Source of the DNA: Salsuginibacillus halophilus
GTDB taxonomy: Bacteria > Bacillota > Bacilli > Bacillales > Marinococcaceae
NCBI RefSeq assembly: GCF_003014715.1
Contig: NZ_PYAV01000004.1
Span: forward strand, 62,001 to 126,000
Direction: 5' to 3'
DNA length: 64,000 bases
Shown here: positions 41,299 through 50,700 of the stretch, piece by piece
Numbering within the stretch: position 1 is the stretch's first letter
Layout of the letters: every line of letters begins with the position of its first letter
The notes under the pieces: generated by a model
Told to the model about the DNA's origin: nothing
What the model saw: the letters and a program-made list of their open reading frames with translations, nothing else
Database searches by the model: none
Program-made: the position numbers and the translations under genes

Positions 41299-43314
41299 AT
41301 GCCGGAGCGAAATGAACCTTGTCCATGTGGCAGTGGTAAAAAATATAAAAAGTGTTGTGCAAGAAAAGAGTCACTAGCTTTTGATCAACAGGTGATCAAT
41401 GACATCGGAATGTTGTTTCAAGAATACACTGACATGATGGCTGAACAAGTGGATAAGGATGAAAGTACAGTTTCAAGTTTTCAGCAGGAAATGATGCGGG
41501 TCGAGGCGAATGGGCTTGAATTTGAAGGGAATGAAGGGTTTTTCAGCCTCGTATTTATGTTGGATCACGGTTTTGTGAAGAATCAAGACAAATGGCAGAG
41601 ATTTATTGATGAAGAAAAAAAGAAATTCAACCGGGCCAAGACGAAACACGCCCTCGAGCCGTTGAAAAACCCCTCCGTATTTTTAGCAGAGATTACGGGT
41701 GTTAATGGTGACACAGCGTTAATTACAGAGGTTACCGAACAAGAAAAGAAGCCGCTCTACACCCTTGAATCATGGAAAGAGACAGCAAAACACCCGGTAG
41801 GAACAAGGTATATCGGGCTCGGTGTACCGTTTATGGACGGCCTGCTTGCGCTGCCGGCAGTTTTTCATGCAGGAGCAAGTGAGGATAATAACATTGAACG
41901 ACTTTCAGAAAAAATGCGAGTACTAGGATTTAGCGAATGGTCTGTATTTTTAAACGCAAGCATTTTGGATCGGTCAATCGATATTTTAGCACCTGACAAT
42001 ATGCTTCCACGGTCTTCTGCAAACTATGATTTTCGAGCGCAAGATCAACAAGCCTTGACACAGTTAACAGACTTTTTTGATCAAATGCTGCCACCAATGC
42101 TGCGCTGGATGGGTGAAGAAGTTGAGGACAGACTTGCGGTATTCCTAGGTGAAGAAAAACCGCAGATGCGTAAGCCGGCCATTTACGCGGCCGGAGCGGC
42201 AGCTGGAGCAAAAGAGATATTTCCACTTCGGGCGGAAAAAATGGAACATGGCGGGTTTACCATCAAAGAGCTCGCGGAACATTTTGGCTGCTCGCCTGAC
42301 TCAGTGAGTAAAGCCGCAGATCGTATCATTGATAATGATCCGGATTCTTGGGATCAGCTTGATGAACAAGCATCCAAATTTTTGGCAGAGCAAGCAAGTA
42401 GAAGCATGTCAGGGACGCCGAAAATCTCAACGAATTCAGGTTTTTATCCGGCAGCAACAGAGGCATTGATGTGGAAAATGCAGCGGCTGATCCTGCGCGG
42501 TGAGTTGGATCCAAATCATATCGATGCTTTTGCTGGGGAACTCTTTGTACCCAAAACCCCTGAAGAATCCCAGCAGTTGCAGGTTTATGATGCTTACGAA
42601 GCATTTGAAAAAGTCGGTGAGGAAGAGGCTGCAGCCTTATGTCGCCCTGCTGAAATCATGAACGTGGAAGAGCCGGTGGCGGACTTATACAATTTGAAAG
42701 GCTTGCTCGCGAAAGATCCTGAAGAAAAAGAAGCTTACTTTAGACAGGCTGTCGATATCGTTGAAAAAGAATTAGCAGAAATTCCACCAGAGGAGCGGCC
42801 GGATAATGCTTGGAGCGATGTTACTTTTCGGCCGTATTTGCGGGCGCTAATTAATGAAGCGGCATCTTTTTGTGATCGTCAAGCATTTCAAGAGGCGATA
42901 AAGCAACTGGCGTTTATGCTAAAAATAAATCCAGATGATAATCAAGGTTTACGCTTTTGGCTTCATGCCCTTTATATTTGCGAAGGGTCCTGGGAGAAAG
43001 AGAAGGAGCTTTTAGCAACGTATCCTGATGAGGAAGATAACTCCATTTATTGGGCGAATCAGTTGTTAAAAGCATTCCTTCGTAAAGATCAGGAGCTCGT
43101 TGATGAAGCAATGAGTGAGTTAGCAGAACATAATCATGAGCTGATGGATCATATGGTGCTTCGTAAGCCAAAACCTGAACACCCGCCTTTGGCAGTCTCA
43201 GCAGGTGAACAAAGTGAAGTTGAGTATTATGCTTATATTGCTACAGGCATTTGGGAAGATATGTTTGAGCGACTTGGCAGCGATTTGTTAACACTACTTG
43301 ATACCGAGGATTAA
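41299..43314 (+). CDS. SEC-C zinc-motif protein with HTH-like and TPR regions
   Basis: A 671-residue cytoplasmic protein. The N-terminus (NEPCPCGSGKKYKKCCARK) is a SEC-C zinc motif as at the SecA tail. Around residues 310-345 is a helix-turn-helix-like stretch (FTIKELAEHFGCSPDSVSKAADRI). The C-terminal third has TPR-like helices (ALINEAASFCDRQAFQEAIKQLAFMLKINPDDNQGLRFWLHALYI split over two units). Proteins of this build are common in Bacillaceae but have no firm function. It starts at an ATG after AGGAGGTAG and is monocistronic with a strong terminator. Confidence 0.8.
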   Translation: MPERNEPCPCGSGKKYKKCCARKESLAFDQQVINDIGMLFQEYTDMMAEQVDKDESTVSSFQQEMMRVEANGLEFEGNEGFFSLVFMLDHGFVKNQDKWQRFIDEEKKKFNRAKTKHALEPLKNPSVFLAEITGVNGDTALITEVTEQEKKPLYTLESWKETAKHPVGTRYIGLGVPFMDGLLALPAVFHAGASEDNNIERLSEKMRVLGFSEWSVFLNASILDRSIDILAPDNMLPRSSANYDFRAQDQQALTQLTDFFDQMLPPMLRWMGEEVEDRLAVFLGEEKPQMRKPAIYAAGAAAGAKEIFPLRAEKMEHGGFTIKELAEHFGCSPDSVSKAADRIIDNDPDSWDQLDEQASKFLAEQASRSMSGTPKISTNSGFYPAATEALMWKMQRLILRGELDPNHIDAFAGELFVPKTPEESQQLQVYDAYEAFEKVGEEEAAALCRPAEIMNVEEPVADLYNLKGLLAKDPEEKEAYFRQAVDIVEKELAEIPPEERPDNAWSDVTFRPYLRALINEAASFCDRQAFQEAIKQLAFMLKINPDDNQGLRFWLHALYICEGSWEKEKELLATYPDEEDNSIYWANQLLKAFLRKDQELVDEAMSELAEHNHELMDHMVLRKPKPEHPPLAVSAGEQSEVEYYAYIATGIWEDMFERLGSDLLTLLDTED

Positions 43315-43316
43315 GG

Positions 43317-43353
43317 AAAAAGCGGCGTTGTAAAAGTACAGCGCCGCTTTTTT
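43317..43353 (+). terminator. Bidirectional terminator between convergent genes
   Basis: A 12-bp stem (43321-43332 / 43337-43348) is flanked by A-run and T-run. The stop codon of the minus-strand gene overlaps its edge. Confidence 0.9.
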
Positions 43354-43876
43354 AGTAGCGTGTGTCTTTCATCCAGCGCTCTAATTCATCGCGGTCAATT
43401 AAAGTAACACCGGCAGCTGAAGCAAGCGTGTGCGCGGCTTTTGTGTAGTAACTGTTTGAAACGACCCATGCCATGTCCGCTTCATAATACGGCATGGCGG
43501 TATACACCTCTTGGACCGCCCGAACACCGATGGTTGAGTTGTAGCGTTTTGCCTGCAGCACGATACGGGTCTCTGCGGTATCAATCACTAAGTCAGCACC
43601 AAAGTCACTGCTTCCCTGAGTGACGGATACGTGTTTATAGCCGCTCGCTTTAAGCAGTTCTGCAATATAACTTTCAAACGCGTAACCATCGAGCCTGTCA
43701 ACATAGCCGAGCCCGGTACGCCGCTTTTTAATGAAGCGGTAAAGCCAAAACGAAAAGAGCAGGATAGTGGCAAACAGCGCTGCCCAGCCGGCAGTTCTCA
43801 TATCGTCTGTTTGCACATAAACAGGAACGCCGGCAGAGGCGCCTATAATCACGAGCCAAAGTAATTTTGTTTTCAT
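43352..43876 (-). CDS. Membrane-anchored Mrr-like restriction endonuclease
   Basis: About 174 residues from ATG 43876 (a TTG at 43885 is possible). Two membrane helices at the N-terminus (LLWLVIIGASAGVPVYV and TAGWAALFATILLFSFWLYRF) are followed by a PD-(D/E)xK nuclease domain of the Mrr_cat type: GYAFESYIAELLKASGY, SDFGADLVI and IVLQAKRYNS with the D..QxK active site. Membrane-tethered Mrr-like proteins are widespread in Firmicutes and not clearly tied to methylated-DNA restriction. No methylase lies nearby. Confidence 0.88.
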   Translation of the reverse strand: MKTKLLWLVIIGASAGVPVYVQTDDMRTAGWAALFATILLFSFWLYRFIKKRRTGLGYVDRLDGYAFESYIAELLKASGYKHVSVTQGSSDFGADLVIDTAETRIVLQAKRYNSTIGVRAVQEVYTAMPYYEADMAWVVSNSYYTKAAHTLASAAGVTLIDRDELERWMKDTRY

Positions 43877-44074
43877 GTTTTCCAAAACTCCTCAAAGTAT
43901 AGCTGGTTTGAAGTATGAGCCAATCCGCGGATTATTCCTATTGTAGCACGTATGTTCGTTTTTGGTTGTATTCTTTAACTTCCCCCTTTTCTATAACAGT
44001 AAATCGATGTAGTATAATAGATAGAAAGGTGAGAATCATCTGAAAAATACGACCTGCACAGAGGAGGAGCTAGT

Positions 44075-45667
44075 ATGCATGTACCTTTAGTTGTGACAGA
44101 TTTTTTAGACCGTGCCGTGCAGCTTTACGCACAGAAAACAGCCGTTATTGATGGAAATTGGCGCTTAACCTACACCGACGTTTACCACCGGGTTCAGCAA
44201 TTATCGCGAGGTTTGAAAGCGCTTCAAATTGAAAAAGGTGATAAGGTCGCTTATCTCGCGCCGAACTCGACGGAAATGTACGAAGGGTTTTATGGTGTTT
44301 TTCAAGTAGGCGGGGTGATGACGCCGCTAAACACACGTCTAACCCCGGATGACTATATTTTTATTTTAAATCACAGCGAATCAAAAGTGCTGTTTGTCGA
44401 TATCACGCTGTACGAACGGGTGAAAGAAATCCGTGATCAACTCGAAACGGTGCATACCATCATTGTGCACGGGATGGATGAAGACCGTGGACAGGATATC
44501 GCATATGAGCCGTGGCTTGCCTCGTTTTCAGAAGAAGAGATCGAGCGTGAGCCTTTAGAAGAAACAGATATTGCAAGCCTCTTATATACAAGCGGGACGA
44601 CCGGAAATCCGAAAGGTGTCATGCTAAGCCACCGGAGCAACTACTTACACGCCCTTACAACGATGCATCATTTACGTGTAAGTGACCAAGATACATTAAT
44701 TCACATTTTACCAATGTTTCACGTCAACGGCTGGGGATCACCGTTTTACTACACCGCTAACGGTGCAACCCAGGTAATGCAGCGGCAGATGGATCCAGCA
44801 GAAATTTTCAAAAAGATTGAAGCTGAAGGTGTGACGGTGGCACATATGGCACCGACTGTGTTGAATATGCTGCTTGAGCATGATGCGCTTAGTGACGCGC
44901 CACTCAAGCTCACGCAGGATGTGCGCGTCGTTATCGCAGGTTCTGCCCCGCCGCCGGCTTTTGTGAAACGAGTGGAGGAAGATTTAGGATGGGAGTTTAT
45001 TCAAGTTTATGGAATGACTGAAATCTCACCTTTGATCACAACCTCACAAATCAACACCGAAGTCGCTGACAAATCAAAGGAAGAAAAACAACGGCTGAAA
45101 GCAAAAACCGGTTATGCGATGATCGGGTCGAACGTGCGCGTAGTGGATGAAGACGGCAGTGACGTGCCATGGGACGGAGCGTCCATTGGGGAGATTGTTA
45201 CCCGATCCAACAATGTGATGGAAGGGTATTGGAAAAATCCTGAAGCGACGAATGAAACAATTAAAAATGGTTACTTGCATACAGGGGATATGGCTAATGT
45301 TGACTCAGATGGCTATATTGAAATTGTTGACCGGAAAAAAGATGTGATTATTAGCGGTGGAGAAAACATTTCTTCCATTGAAGTTGAAGGCTGCTTGTAT
45401 GAACATCCCGATGTCAGAGAAGCTGCCGTGATTTCGGCACCTCATGAAAAATGGGGCGAAGTGCCGCACGCGATTGTCGTGCTGCGCGAAGGTAGTGAAG
45501 TGACTGAAGAAGATTTGATGAACTTTGCAAGAGAAAACATGGCAAAGTTTAAAGCGCCAAAAGGTATTAGCTTTATGGAAGAGCTTCCAAAAACAGCGTC
45601 CGGCAAAATCCAGAAAGTCCAGCTGCGCAAACCTTTCTGGGAAGAAAGCGGGCGAATGGTGAACTAA
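44075..45667 (+). CDS. Long-chain fatty-acyl-CoA ligase (AMP-binding)
   Basis: A 530-residue ANL-superfamily ligase with an intact AMP-binding loop (LYTSGTTGNPKGVMLSHR), the adenylate motif QVYGMTEISPL, the hinge DRKKDVIISGGENISS and the C-terminal Lys in TASGKIQKVQL. It activates a fatty or aryl acid with ATP and CoA. GAGGAGG precedes the ATG. It is a single gene between a divergent nuclease gene and MITE copy 5, so the substrate is not indicated by context. Confidence 0.9.
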   Translation: MHVPLVVTDFLDRAVQLYAQKTAVIDGNWRLTYTDVYHRVQQLSRGLKALQIEKGDKVAYLAPNSTEMYEGFYGVFQVGGVMTPLNTRLTPDDYIFILNHSESKVLFVDITLYERVKEIRDQLETVHTIIVHGMDEDRGQDIAYEPWLASFSEEEIEREPLEETDIASLLYTSGTTGNPKGVMLSHRSNYLHALTTMHHLRVSDQDTLIHILPMFHVNGWGSPFYYTANGATQVMQRQMDPAEIFKKIEAEGVTVAHMAPTVLNMLLEHDALSDAPLKLTQDVRVVIAGSAPPPAFVKRVEEDLGWEFIQVYGMTEISPLITTSQINTEVADKSKEEKQRLKAKTGYAMIGSNVRVVDEDGSDVPWDGASIGEIVTRSNNVMEGYWKNPEATNETIKNGYLHTGDMANVDSDGYIEIVDRKKDVIISGGENISSIEVEGCLYEHPDVREAAVISAPHEKWGEVPHAIVVLREGSEVTEEDLMNFARENMAKFKAPKGISFMEELPKTASGKIQKVQLRKPFWEESGRMVN

Positions 45668-46027
45668 AACTAAGCAAGGTCAGAGGGCCCCATAAGATAC
45701 TAAAAATGCTAGGTATGAAAATATACTTGCTTCCACCAATCGCACAAGTGAGACATCTACTCATTTAGCACTTACACTTGTTTTCGTTGTGTCTGCTTTT
45801 CCACAAGGCAACGCTTTAACTTATGCGTGAAAAAACCGCTTATTTTGAGGTCTTCGTCTGCTGATATTCCCAGTAGTGTTCAAGAGAGCTGTGCGTAAAA
45901 ACAAAAATACAAAGGCGGTTCGCGCGTGAAAGGACTACTCTTTAAGTTGCCGTTACAGTTATCATGACGGTTTAATAACACCATATCTTCGTTAAAAGGC
46001 TGAACCTTATGATTTTCGACTTTCACC

Positions 46028-46246
46028 TATGTGGATATTGCTTAATAACGGTCTATATGATGTTTCATGACGATATAATAGCTTAAGTCTGACAAGCATC
46101 GGCGGCGACGCCTTCGGGAACAGTACGAGCCGAAAATCCCGCAGGCAGAGGTTTTCTGCCGAGGAAGTTGAGGCCGTACCCGAGGCAAGCGTCCGCCGAA
46201 AAGCGACGTCAGTCATAGTTCATCTTGAAAATTTATCTAAACGCTG
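46028..46246 (+). mobile_element. MITE-like element, copy 5 (left part lost)
   Basis: Part B (about 46085-46215) matches copy 1 closely, including the GAACAGTACGAGCCGAAAAT stretch, and the right end is TTTATCTAAACGCTGA. Part A and the left terminus are missing or too decayed to see. Confidence 0.75.
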
Positions 46247-46248
46247 AC

Positions 46249-46277
46249 CAGCATCGGGACGACCGGTGCTGTTTTTT
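46249..46277 (+). terminator. Intrinsic terminator beyond MITE copy 5
   Basis: An AGCATCGG / CCGGTGCT stem with a 5-base loop is followed by seven T. It is possibly the original terminator of the acyl-CoA ligase gene. Confidence 0.75.
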
Positions 46278-46403
46278 TGTATTGTTAAATCTTTGTGCGA
46301 ATTAGCCCGAAAGTTCGTAGACAGGCTTGTAAAAGGTATATTATGATAATTGAAGGATTTTTCAAACAATCTATGAAAATAACTTACATATATGGAGGTT
46401 TCT

Positions 46404-48692
46404 ATGAAAATATTGAAACGGTTAAACGGCTTTCATTGGTCTGCTGCACTCATTGCAGCTGCGCTTGCCGGCGGCGCTGCTCATGCCGGTGCCGCAACAA
46501 ACGGGGAATTAACTGATCATGAGACGTTAGCCGATGTTGATGTAGCCGAGGCATTCAGTGATGTCAATGAAGGTGCTTATTACGAGCGTCCGGTTCATGT
46601 GATGGCAGAGGCCGGTATGATTGCAGGGACAGGTGAAAACACCTTTACCCCGGACCGGGCATTAACCCGTGGTGAAGCAGCAACATTATTCAGCCGTGCG
46701 CTTGCTTGGAGCGGCGGAGAAGATGTGCCGTTCCCTGATGTTGAAGAAGGTAAGTTTTATTACGAAGCGGTAGGAGAAGCTGTGGCGCGCGATGTGATTA
46801 GCGGCTACCCTGATGGCACATTTCAGCCGGACAATGACATAACCCGTGCAGAAATGGCACTTGTTATGGAGCGTGCGTTTGATTTACCAGTCGCAGAAGA
46901 AGCGCACGACTTTGCTGATGTGGATGGACATTTTGCCGAAGAAGCCATTGCTTCGCTTCAAGAAGCCGGATTTACTGAAGGATATGAAGATGGCACTTAC
47001 CGGCCGGAAGAAGATGTCTCACGGGCAGAATTTGCAGTGTTCTTATCTCGCTCAACTGAGGTTCAGGAACGCTTAGTTGAAGTGCTTGTACCGGATTTTG
47101 GCCTTGAAGGACTCGAGCCAGCTGAAAATATAGCGCCCCATGACGAGCTTAAACTTAAGTTTAACGCACCAGTTGCAGAAGAAAGCGCAGCCGATGGCGT
47201 GGAGCTGACAGATGCAGCTGGGAATTCGATCGCGGTAAACGTTTCTCAACAAGATGATCGGACACTTACGCTTCAGCCTGTTGTTGAGCTTGATCCGGAA
47301 ACAACATATGACGTGACAGTAACAGCAGATGTTACGGCTCGTGACGGCCGCGAAGCAGAAGAAGAGACGCTTTCGTTTACAACAATCCAGCCAAGTTTTG
47401 AAGTTGCAGAAGTTTTACCGGAAGAACACAGCGATGTCGCTGTGGACACATCGTGGACGATACATTTTGATGAGGTGCTTGACCCGGAAACAGATGTAAG
47501 TCAATGGGCGACCATTGAAGATCATGAAGGAAACGCACATGATGTCGATGTACAGCCACATGCGACTGAGGCGGACGCTGTAGAAGTGACTCCGCTAACG
47601 TTTTATGATAGTGACAGTGAATATGAACTTGTGATTGCCGAGGACGCAAAATCAGCGGATGGCATCACCTTAGAAGAGGAAGTACGTATCCCGTTTATGA
47701 CAGAAGCAGACACAAGCTTTGAAGTCGCTTCGCTCCAAAATGGTGAATGGCAGACAGTTGCAGAATACGATTCTTACAATGATGCGCTATATGCAGCATC
47801 TGGGGATCAAGTGGTGCGATACGCAGATGAGGTGCTTTGGACAGAAAGTGGTGTAGCTCAGACGAATTCAGGTGGGATTGTGAACGTCTTTTCATCAGCA
47901 GAAATGCGTGCAGGAGAAAGCATAACGTATATTGAGCCGCAAACTCACATGGAAATCCTAGCGGTACATGAAGACGCTGTTGAAGTAGCGATTTCGGGTG
48001 CCCAAGGCTATGTCGCTCATGCTGATATCACATTGCTTCCGGAAAGCCTCGATCCGGATCGTTCTTACTACGAAAATGTTGATGGGGAGCTTTATCACCG
48101 GGTAGCGCGCAATTACGGATATGAAAGTTACCGTTACGGTCCGGCGCCTGACTTTCTAGCTGAAGGTGAAACGGCGGAAAGTTTAGATGGGATCTCATTT
48201 GAGGAAGGTACGTATGAGCATCCATACACTTTCAAGGATATGAAGGAACCGACAGAATTTGATGAAGAAGACTTTGAAGAGATGTTTGAAGAGCATCGTC
48301 CGGATGCCCGGCTGCGCGAAGCGATTCCATACTTCTTTAAAGCAGAGGAAGAACATGGTGTGAATGCGCAGTATGTGCTTGCAGTTGCAGCCCACGAAAG
48401 CAGCTGGGGAGAAAGTGATATCGCCCGGGATAAAGATAACTACTTTGGGATCGGTGCGGTTGATGGCGATGCGTACGAAGCCGCCAATGAGTATGAAGAT
48501 ATGGAAACAGGAATTATTGAAGGTGCCGCCTTCATCAAAGAATACTTCAATGAGAATGATTGGCGTTACAATGGCCCTTTTCCAGGTAATAAAGGTGAGG
48601 GGATGAATGTGAATTATGCTTCTGATCCATTTTGGGGACAGAAAAACGCAGGGTATATGTACCGTTTAAGTGAAAGTATAGGCGAAGAATAA
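46404..48692 (+). CDS. SLH-anchored endo-beta-N-acetylglucosaminidase
   Basis: About 762 residues from ATG 46404, after GGAGG (46394-46398); an ATG at 46392 overlaps that site. Signal peptide, then three SLH repeats (residues 45-210), two Ig-like SbsA/Big_5 domains (about 225-430, with PAENIAPHDELKLKFNAPV and DPETTYDVTVTADV), an SH3-like stretch, and a C-terminal glucosaminidase domain of LytD/FlgJ type with catalytic Glu in AAHESSWGES and the FGIGAVDGDAYEAA motif. It is a cell-surface autolysin held by SLH modules, strongly acidic as in halophiles. A terminator follows directly. Confidence 0.93.
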   Translation: MKILKRLNGFHWSAALIAAALAGGAAHAGAATNGELTDHETLADVDVAEAFSDVNEGAYYERPVHVMAEAGMIAGTGENTFTPDRALTRGEAATLFSRALAWSGGEDVPFPDVEEGKFYYEAVGEAVARDVISGYPDGTFQPDNDITRAEMALVMERAFDLPVAEEAHDFADVDGHFAEEAIASLQEAGFTEGYEDGTYRPEEDVSRAEFAVFLSRSTEVQERLVEVLVPDFGLEGLEPAENIAPHDELKLKFNAPVAEESAADGVELTDAAGNSIAVNVSQQDDRTLTLQPVVELDPETTYDVTVTADVTARDGREAEEETLSFTTIQPSFEVAEVLPEEHSDVAVDTSWTIHFDEVLDPETDVSQWATIEDHEGNAHDVDVQPHATEADAVEVTPLTFYDSDSEYELVIAEDAKSADGITLEEEVRIPFMTEADTSFEVASLQNGEWQTVAEYDSYNDALYAASGDQVVRYADEVLWTESGVAQTNSGGIVNVFSSAEMRAGESITYIEPQTHMEILAVHEDAVEVAISGAQGYVAHADITLLPESLDPDRSYYENVDGELYHRVARNYGYESYRYGPAPDFLAEGETAESLDGISFEEGTYEHPYTFKDMKEPTEFDEEDFEEMFEEHRPDARLREAIPYFFKAEEEHGVNAQYVLAVAAHESSWGESDIARDKDNYFGIGAVDGDAYEAANEYEDMETGIIEGAAFIKEYFNENDWRYNGPFPGNKGEGMNVNYASDPFWGQKNAGYMYRLSESIGEE

Positions 48693-48699
48693 AACAAAA

Positions 48700-48733
48700 G
48701 CGTGGGCAGCAAAGACTGTCCACGCACTTTTTT
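48700..48733 (+). terminator. Intrinsic terminator after the glucosaminidase gene
   Basis: GCGTGG-GCAG / CTG-TCCACGC stem followed by six T. Confidence 0.8.
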
Positions 48734-48746
48734 GAACACGTAGAAA

Positions 48747-48775
48747 GCCCCTGCCGGTTAACCGGCAGGGGCTTT
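48747..48775 (-). terminator. Terminator of the cold-shock gene
   Basis: A perfect 11-bp stem GCCCCTGCCGG / CCGGCAGGGGC with a 4-base TTAA loop, 12 bases after the minus-strand csp stop. Confidence 0.8.
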
Positions 48776-48786
48776 AAAAAGCAGGT

Positions 48787-48987
48787 TTACTGCTTTTGAA
48801 CGTTTGCAGCTTGTGGGCCGCGTTGGCCTTCTTGAATTTCAAAAGAAACAGTTTGGCCTTCTTCAAGTGTTTTGAATCCTTCTTCTTGGATGGCAGAGAA
48901 GTGAACAAATACGTCGTCTTGACCTTCTACCTCGATGAAACCGAATCCTTTTTCTGCGTTAAACCATTTTACGTTACCTTCAACCAT
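48787..48987 (-). CDS. Cold-shock protein (CspA/CspB family)
   Basis: A 66-residue OB-fold protein from ATG 48987 (AGGAGG upstream). Both RNA-binding motifs are present: KGFGFIEV (RNP1) and DVFVHFSAI (RNP2). It binds single-stranded nucleic acid and acts as an RNA chaperone. The frame extends 25 codons further up, but those codons belong to the leader. An extended -10 promoter at 49116-49124 gives a leader of about 120 bases, typical of cold-shock genes. Confidence 0.96.
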   Translation of the reverse strand: MVEGNVKWFNAEKGFGFIEVEGQDDVFVHFSAIQEEGFKTLEEGQTVSFEIQEGQRGPQAANVQKQ

Positions 48988-49115
48988 GGTAATGCCTCCT
49001 GCGCGGGATTTTCCCGCAAATATATTACTATTTCGCTCTCTGCAACTTCCATCCAGATCCAACCTTGAAAGGCCACGGTCCAGCTCATTACGTCGAACCT
49101 CAATAGCTTATGTTT

Positions 49116-49124
49116 ATTATAGCA
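49116..49124 (-). promoter_or_regulatory. Extended -10 promoter of the csp gene
   Basis: On the minus strand TGCTATAAT, a TGn-extended -10 box with a perfect TATAAT. No good -35 box is seen. Confidence 0.6.
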
Positions 49125-49284
49125 CAGGCACCTAAGAAATGATACATCAAATTTAAAAAAAGTTGCTGAAAAAATTTTGGCGGCTGAAGCCGGTACTTTC
49201 AGCCATGTGAATATAGGGTATACACTGTATTTTAAAATGAATTCCTATATAATAAAGAAAAATCATCACCAGGGGGCGAAGGCA

Positions 49285-50700
49285 GTGAAAAAAGCAGGGT
49301 TATTATGCGGACTTGCAACCGTAGTGTTAAGCTTAATGGTATCAGAAACGAGTTATGCTGAACATAGTGAACCGGTTTACGGTTATATGGATCATGAAGC
49401 GAACCGGTCGCTTGTGCCGCTTAGATTTGTCAGTGAAACTTTCGGTGCTGACGTGCGGTGGGAAAACGATACGCGCACAGCGGTCGTGCAACATGAAGGT
49501 ACACGGGTGGATCTGCCGGTGGATGGACGCGAAGCTGTAGTAAATGGTGAAACAAGGGCACTTGAAACCTCACCTGCAATTACGAATAATCGTACATATA
49601 TTCCGCTCCGGTTTATGAATGATATGCTCGGCTATACCACAACTTGGGATGGTGATCGTTACATAGCTAATGTAGTACATAACGATGATACCGTTGAAGT
49701 TACCATTGATTTAGGTCGCTCAACACAAGCTGGACATGGAGCAATCGCCGGGGTTCAAACATCTTACCGGATGATTGACCTTACCAACCGTCACTTAGAT
49801 GTAGATGTAGGCTTGGCGCACGGTCGGGTGGGGGCCACCGCACCTCTAGCTCATATTGCAGCAGCTGGTGGTGCGGATTATGCAGTTAACGGGACTTTCT
49901 TTGATGCCTACACAGCAAACACTGATCCGTATGGTATGATTCAAACAGATGGTGAGCTTGCTCATATTGGTCGCGGTAAAACAGCGATCGGTTTTACTCC
50001 GACAAATGAAATCTTAATGGATGTCCTCTCACCGGAGGTTGAAGGTTATGTCGCAGGCGGTGAGCGTTGGGATGAAACGTGGTATGCGACGTGGATGAAT
50101 CGTGAGGCTGCGGAAAGTGGGAGTGAGTCGATCTTGTATACACGCGCTTTTGGCAGTGAAGTGACGCATAATACCGGCACGCATATTGTTGTGGAAAACG
50201 ATATTGTGCGTGAGGTAACATCTGAAACGACAGCTATCCCTGCAGACGGGTTTGTACTTTATTTGAACGGCTCGGCGGAAAGTCAGATGGCCGAACGTTT
50301 CAACGTCGGTGAGCCGGCCGGTTATGAGATCAATTATGAGGCAGAAACGAGCAGCGATGAACGCTGGCACGAGGCAGAGACGATCCTAGGTGCCGGACCG
50401 CGCCTCGTGCGTGATGGTGTCATAGATGTAGGCACGACTGCTGAGGAATTCCACGATCCAGCGGTTACCCAGCGCTCCGCTTCGCGCTCTGCCATCGGGG
50501 TTACCGAAGACCGCCGGCTCATTGTTTTGACCGCTTCTGGAGCTACAATGGAGCAGCTTGCTCGCGCGATGCAGTCACTTGGTGCTGAGCAGGCGATGAA
50601 TTTAGACGGGGGTGCGTCAAGTGGCTTATATGAAGGTGGTTCTTATATTGCACCACCTGGACGCGAGCTCTCCAATGCGTTGTTATTCCGCATGAACTAA
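49285..50700 (+). CDS. Secreted phosphodiester glycosidase (NAGPA domain) with stalk domain
   Basis: About 471 residues from GTG 49285 (AGGGGGCG upstream); the longer frame to 49177 lacks start signals. Signal peptide (KKAGLLCGLATVVLSLMVSETSYA), then a copper-amine-oxidase-N-like stalk (SLVPLRFVSETFGADVRWE, IPLRFMNDMLGYTTTWD), then a NAGPA/phosphodiester glycosidase domain (AVNGTFFDAYTANTDPYGMI, GAGPRLVRDG, QAMNLDGGASSGLY). Such enzymes remove sugar from phosphodiesters, possibly from wall or exopolymers. Its stop lies 18 bases inside the 3' end of the convergent gene. Confidence 0.9.
   Translation: MKKAGLLCGLATVVLSLMVSETSYAEHSEPVYGYMDHEANRSLVPLRFVSETFGADVRWENDTRTAVVQHEGTRVDLPVDGREAVVNGETRALETSPAITNNRTYIPLRFMNDMLGYTTTWDGDRYIANVVHNDDTVEVTIDLGRSTQAGHGAIAGVQTSYRMIDLTNRHLDVDVGLAHGRVGATAPLAHIAAAGGADYAVNGTFFDAYTANTDPYGMIQTDGELAHIGRGKTAIGFTPTNEILMDVLSPEVEGYVAGGERWDETWYATWMNREAAESGSESILYTRAFGSEVTHNTGTHIVVENDIVREVTSETTAIPADGFVLYLNGSAESQMAERFNVGEPAGYEINYEAETSSDERWHEAETILGAGPRLVRDGVIDVGTTAEEFHDPAVTQRSASRSAIGVTEDRRLIVLTASGATMEQLARAMQSLGAEQAMNLDGGASSGLYEGGSYIAPPGRELSNALLFRMN

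Larger units (their letters stand above)
45668..46403. other. 735-bp intergenic region with a MITE relic
   Basis: The first 350 bases hold no recognisable gene or clear terminator. A short plus-strand frame near 45695-45764 might be a decayed coding tail, but it has no match I recognise. The second part is MITE copy 5, a hairpin at 46249-46277 and the start signals of the SLH glucosaminidase. Confidence 0.4.

Noticed and set aside
45573-45764. 63-codon minus-strand frame after the second acyl-CoA ligase
   Set aside because: Partly antisense to the ligase gene, no start signals; possibly chance.
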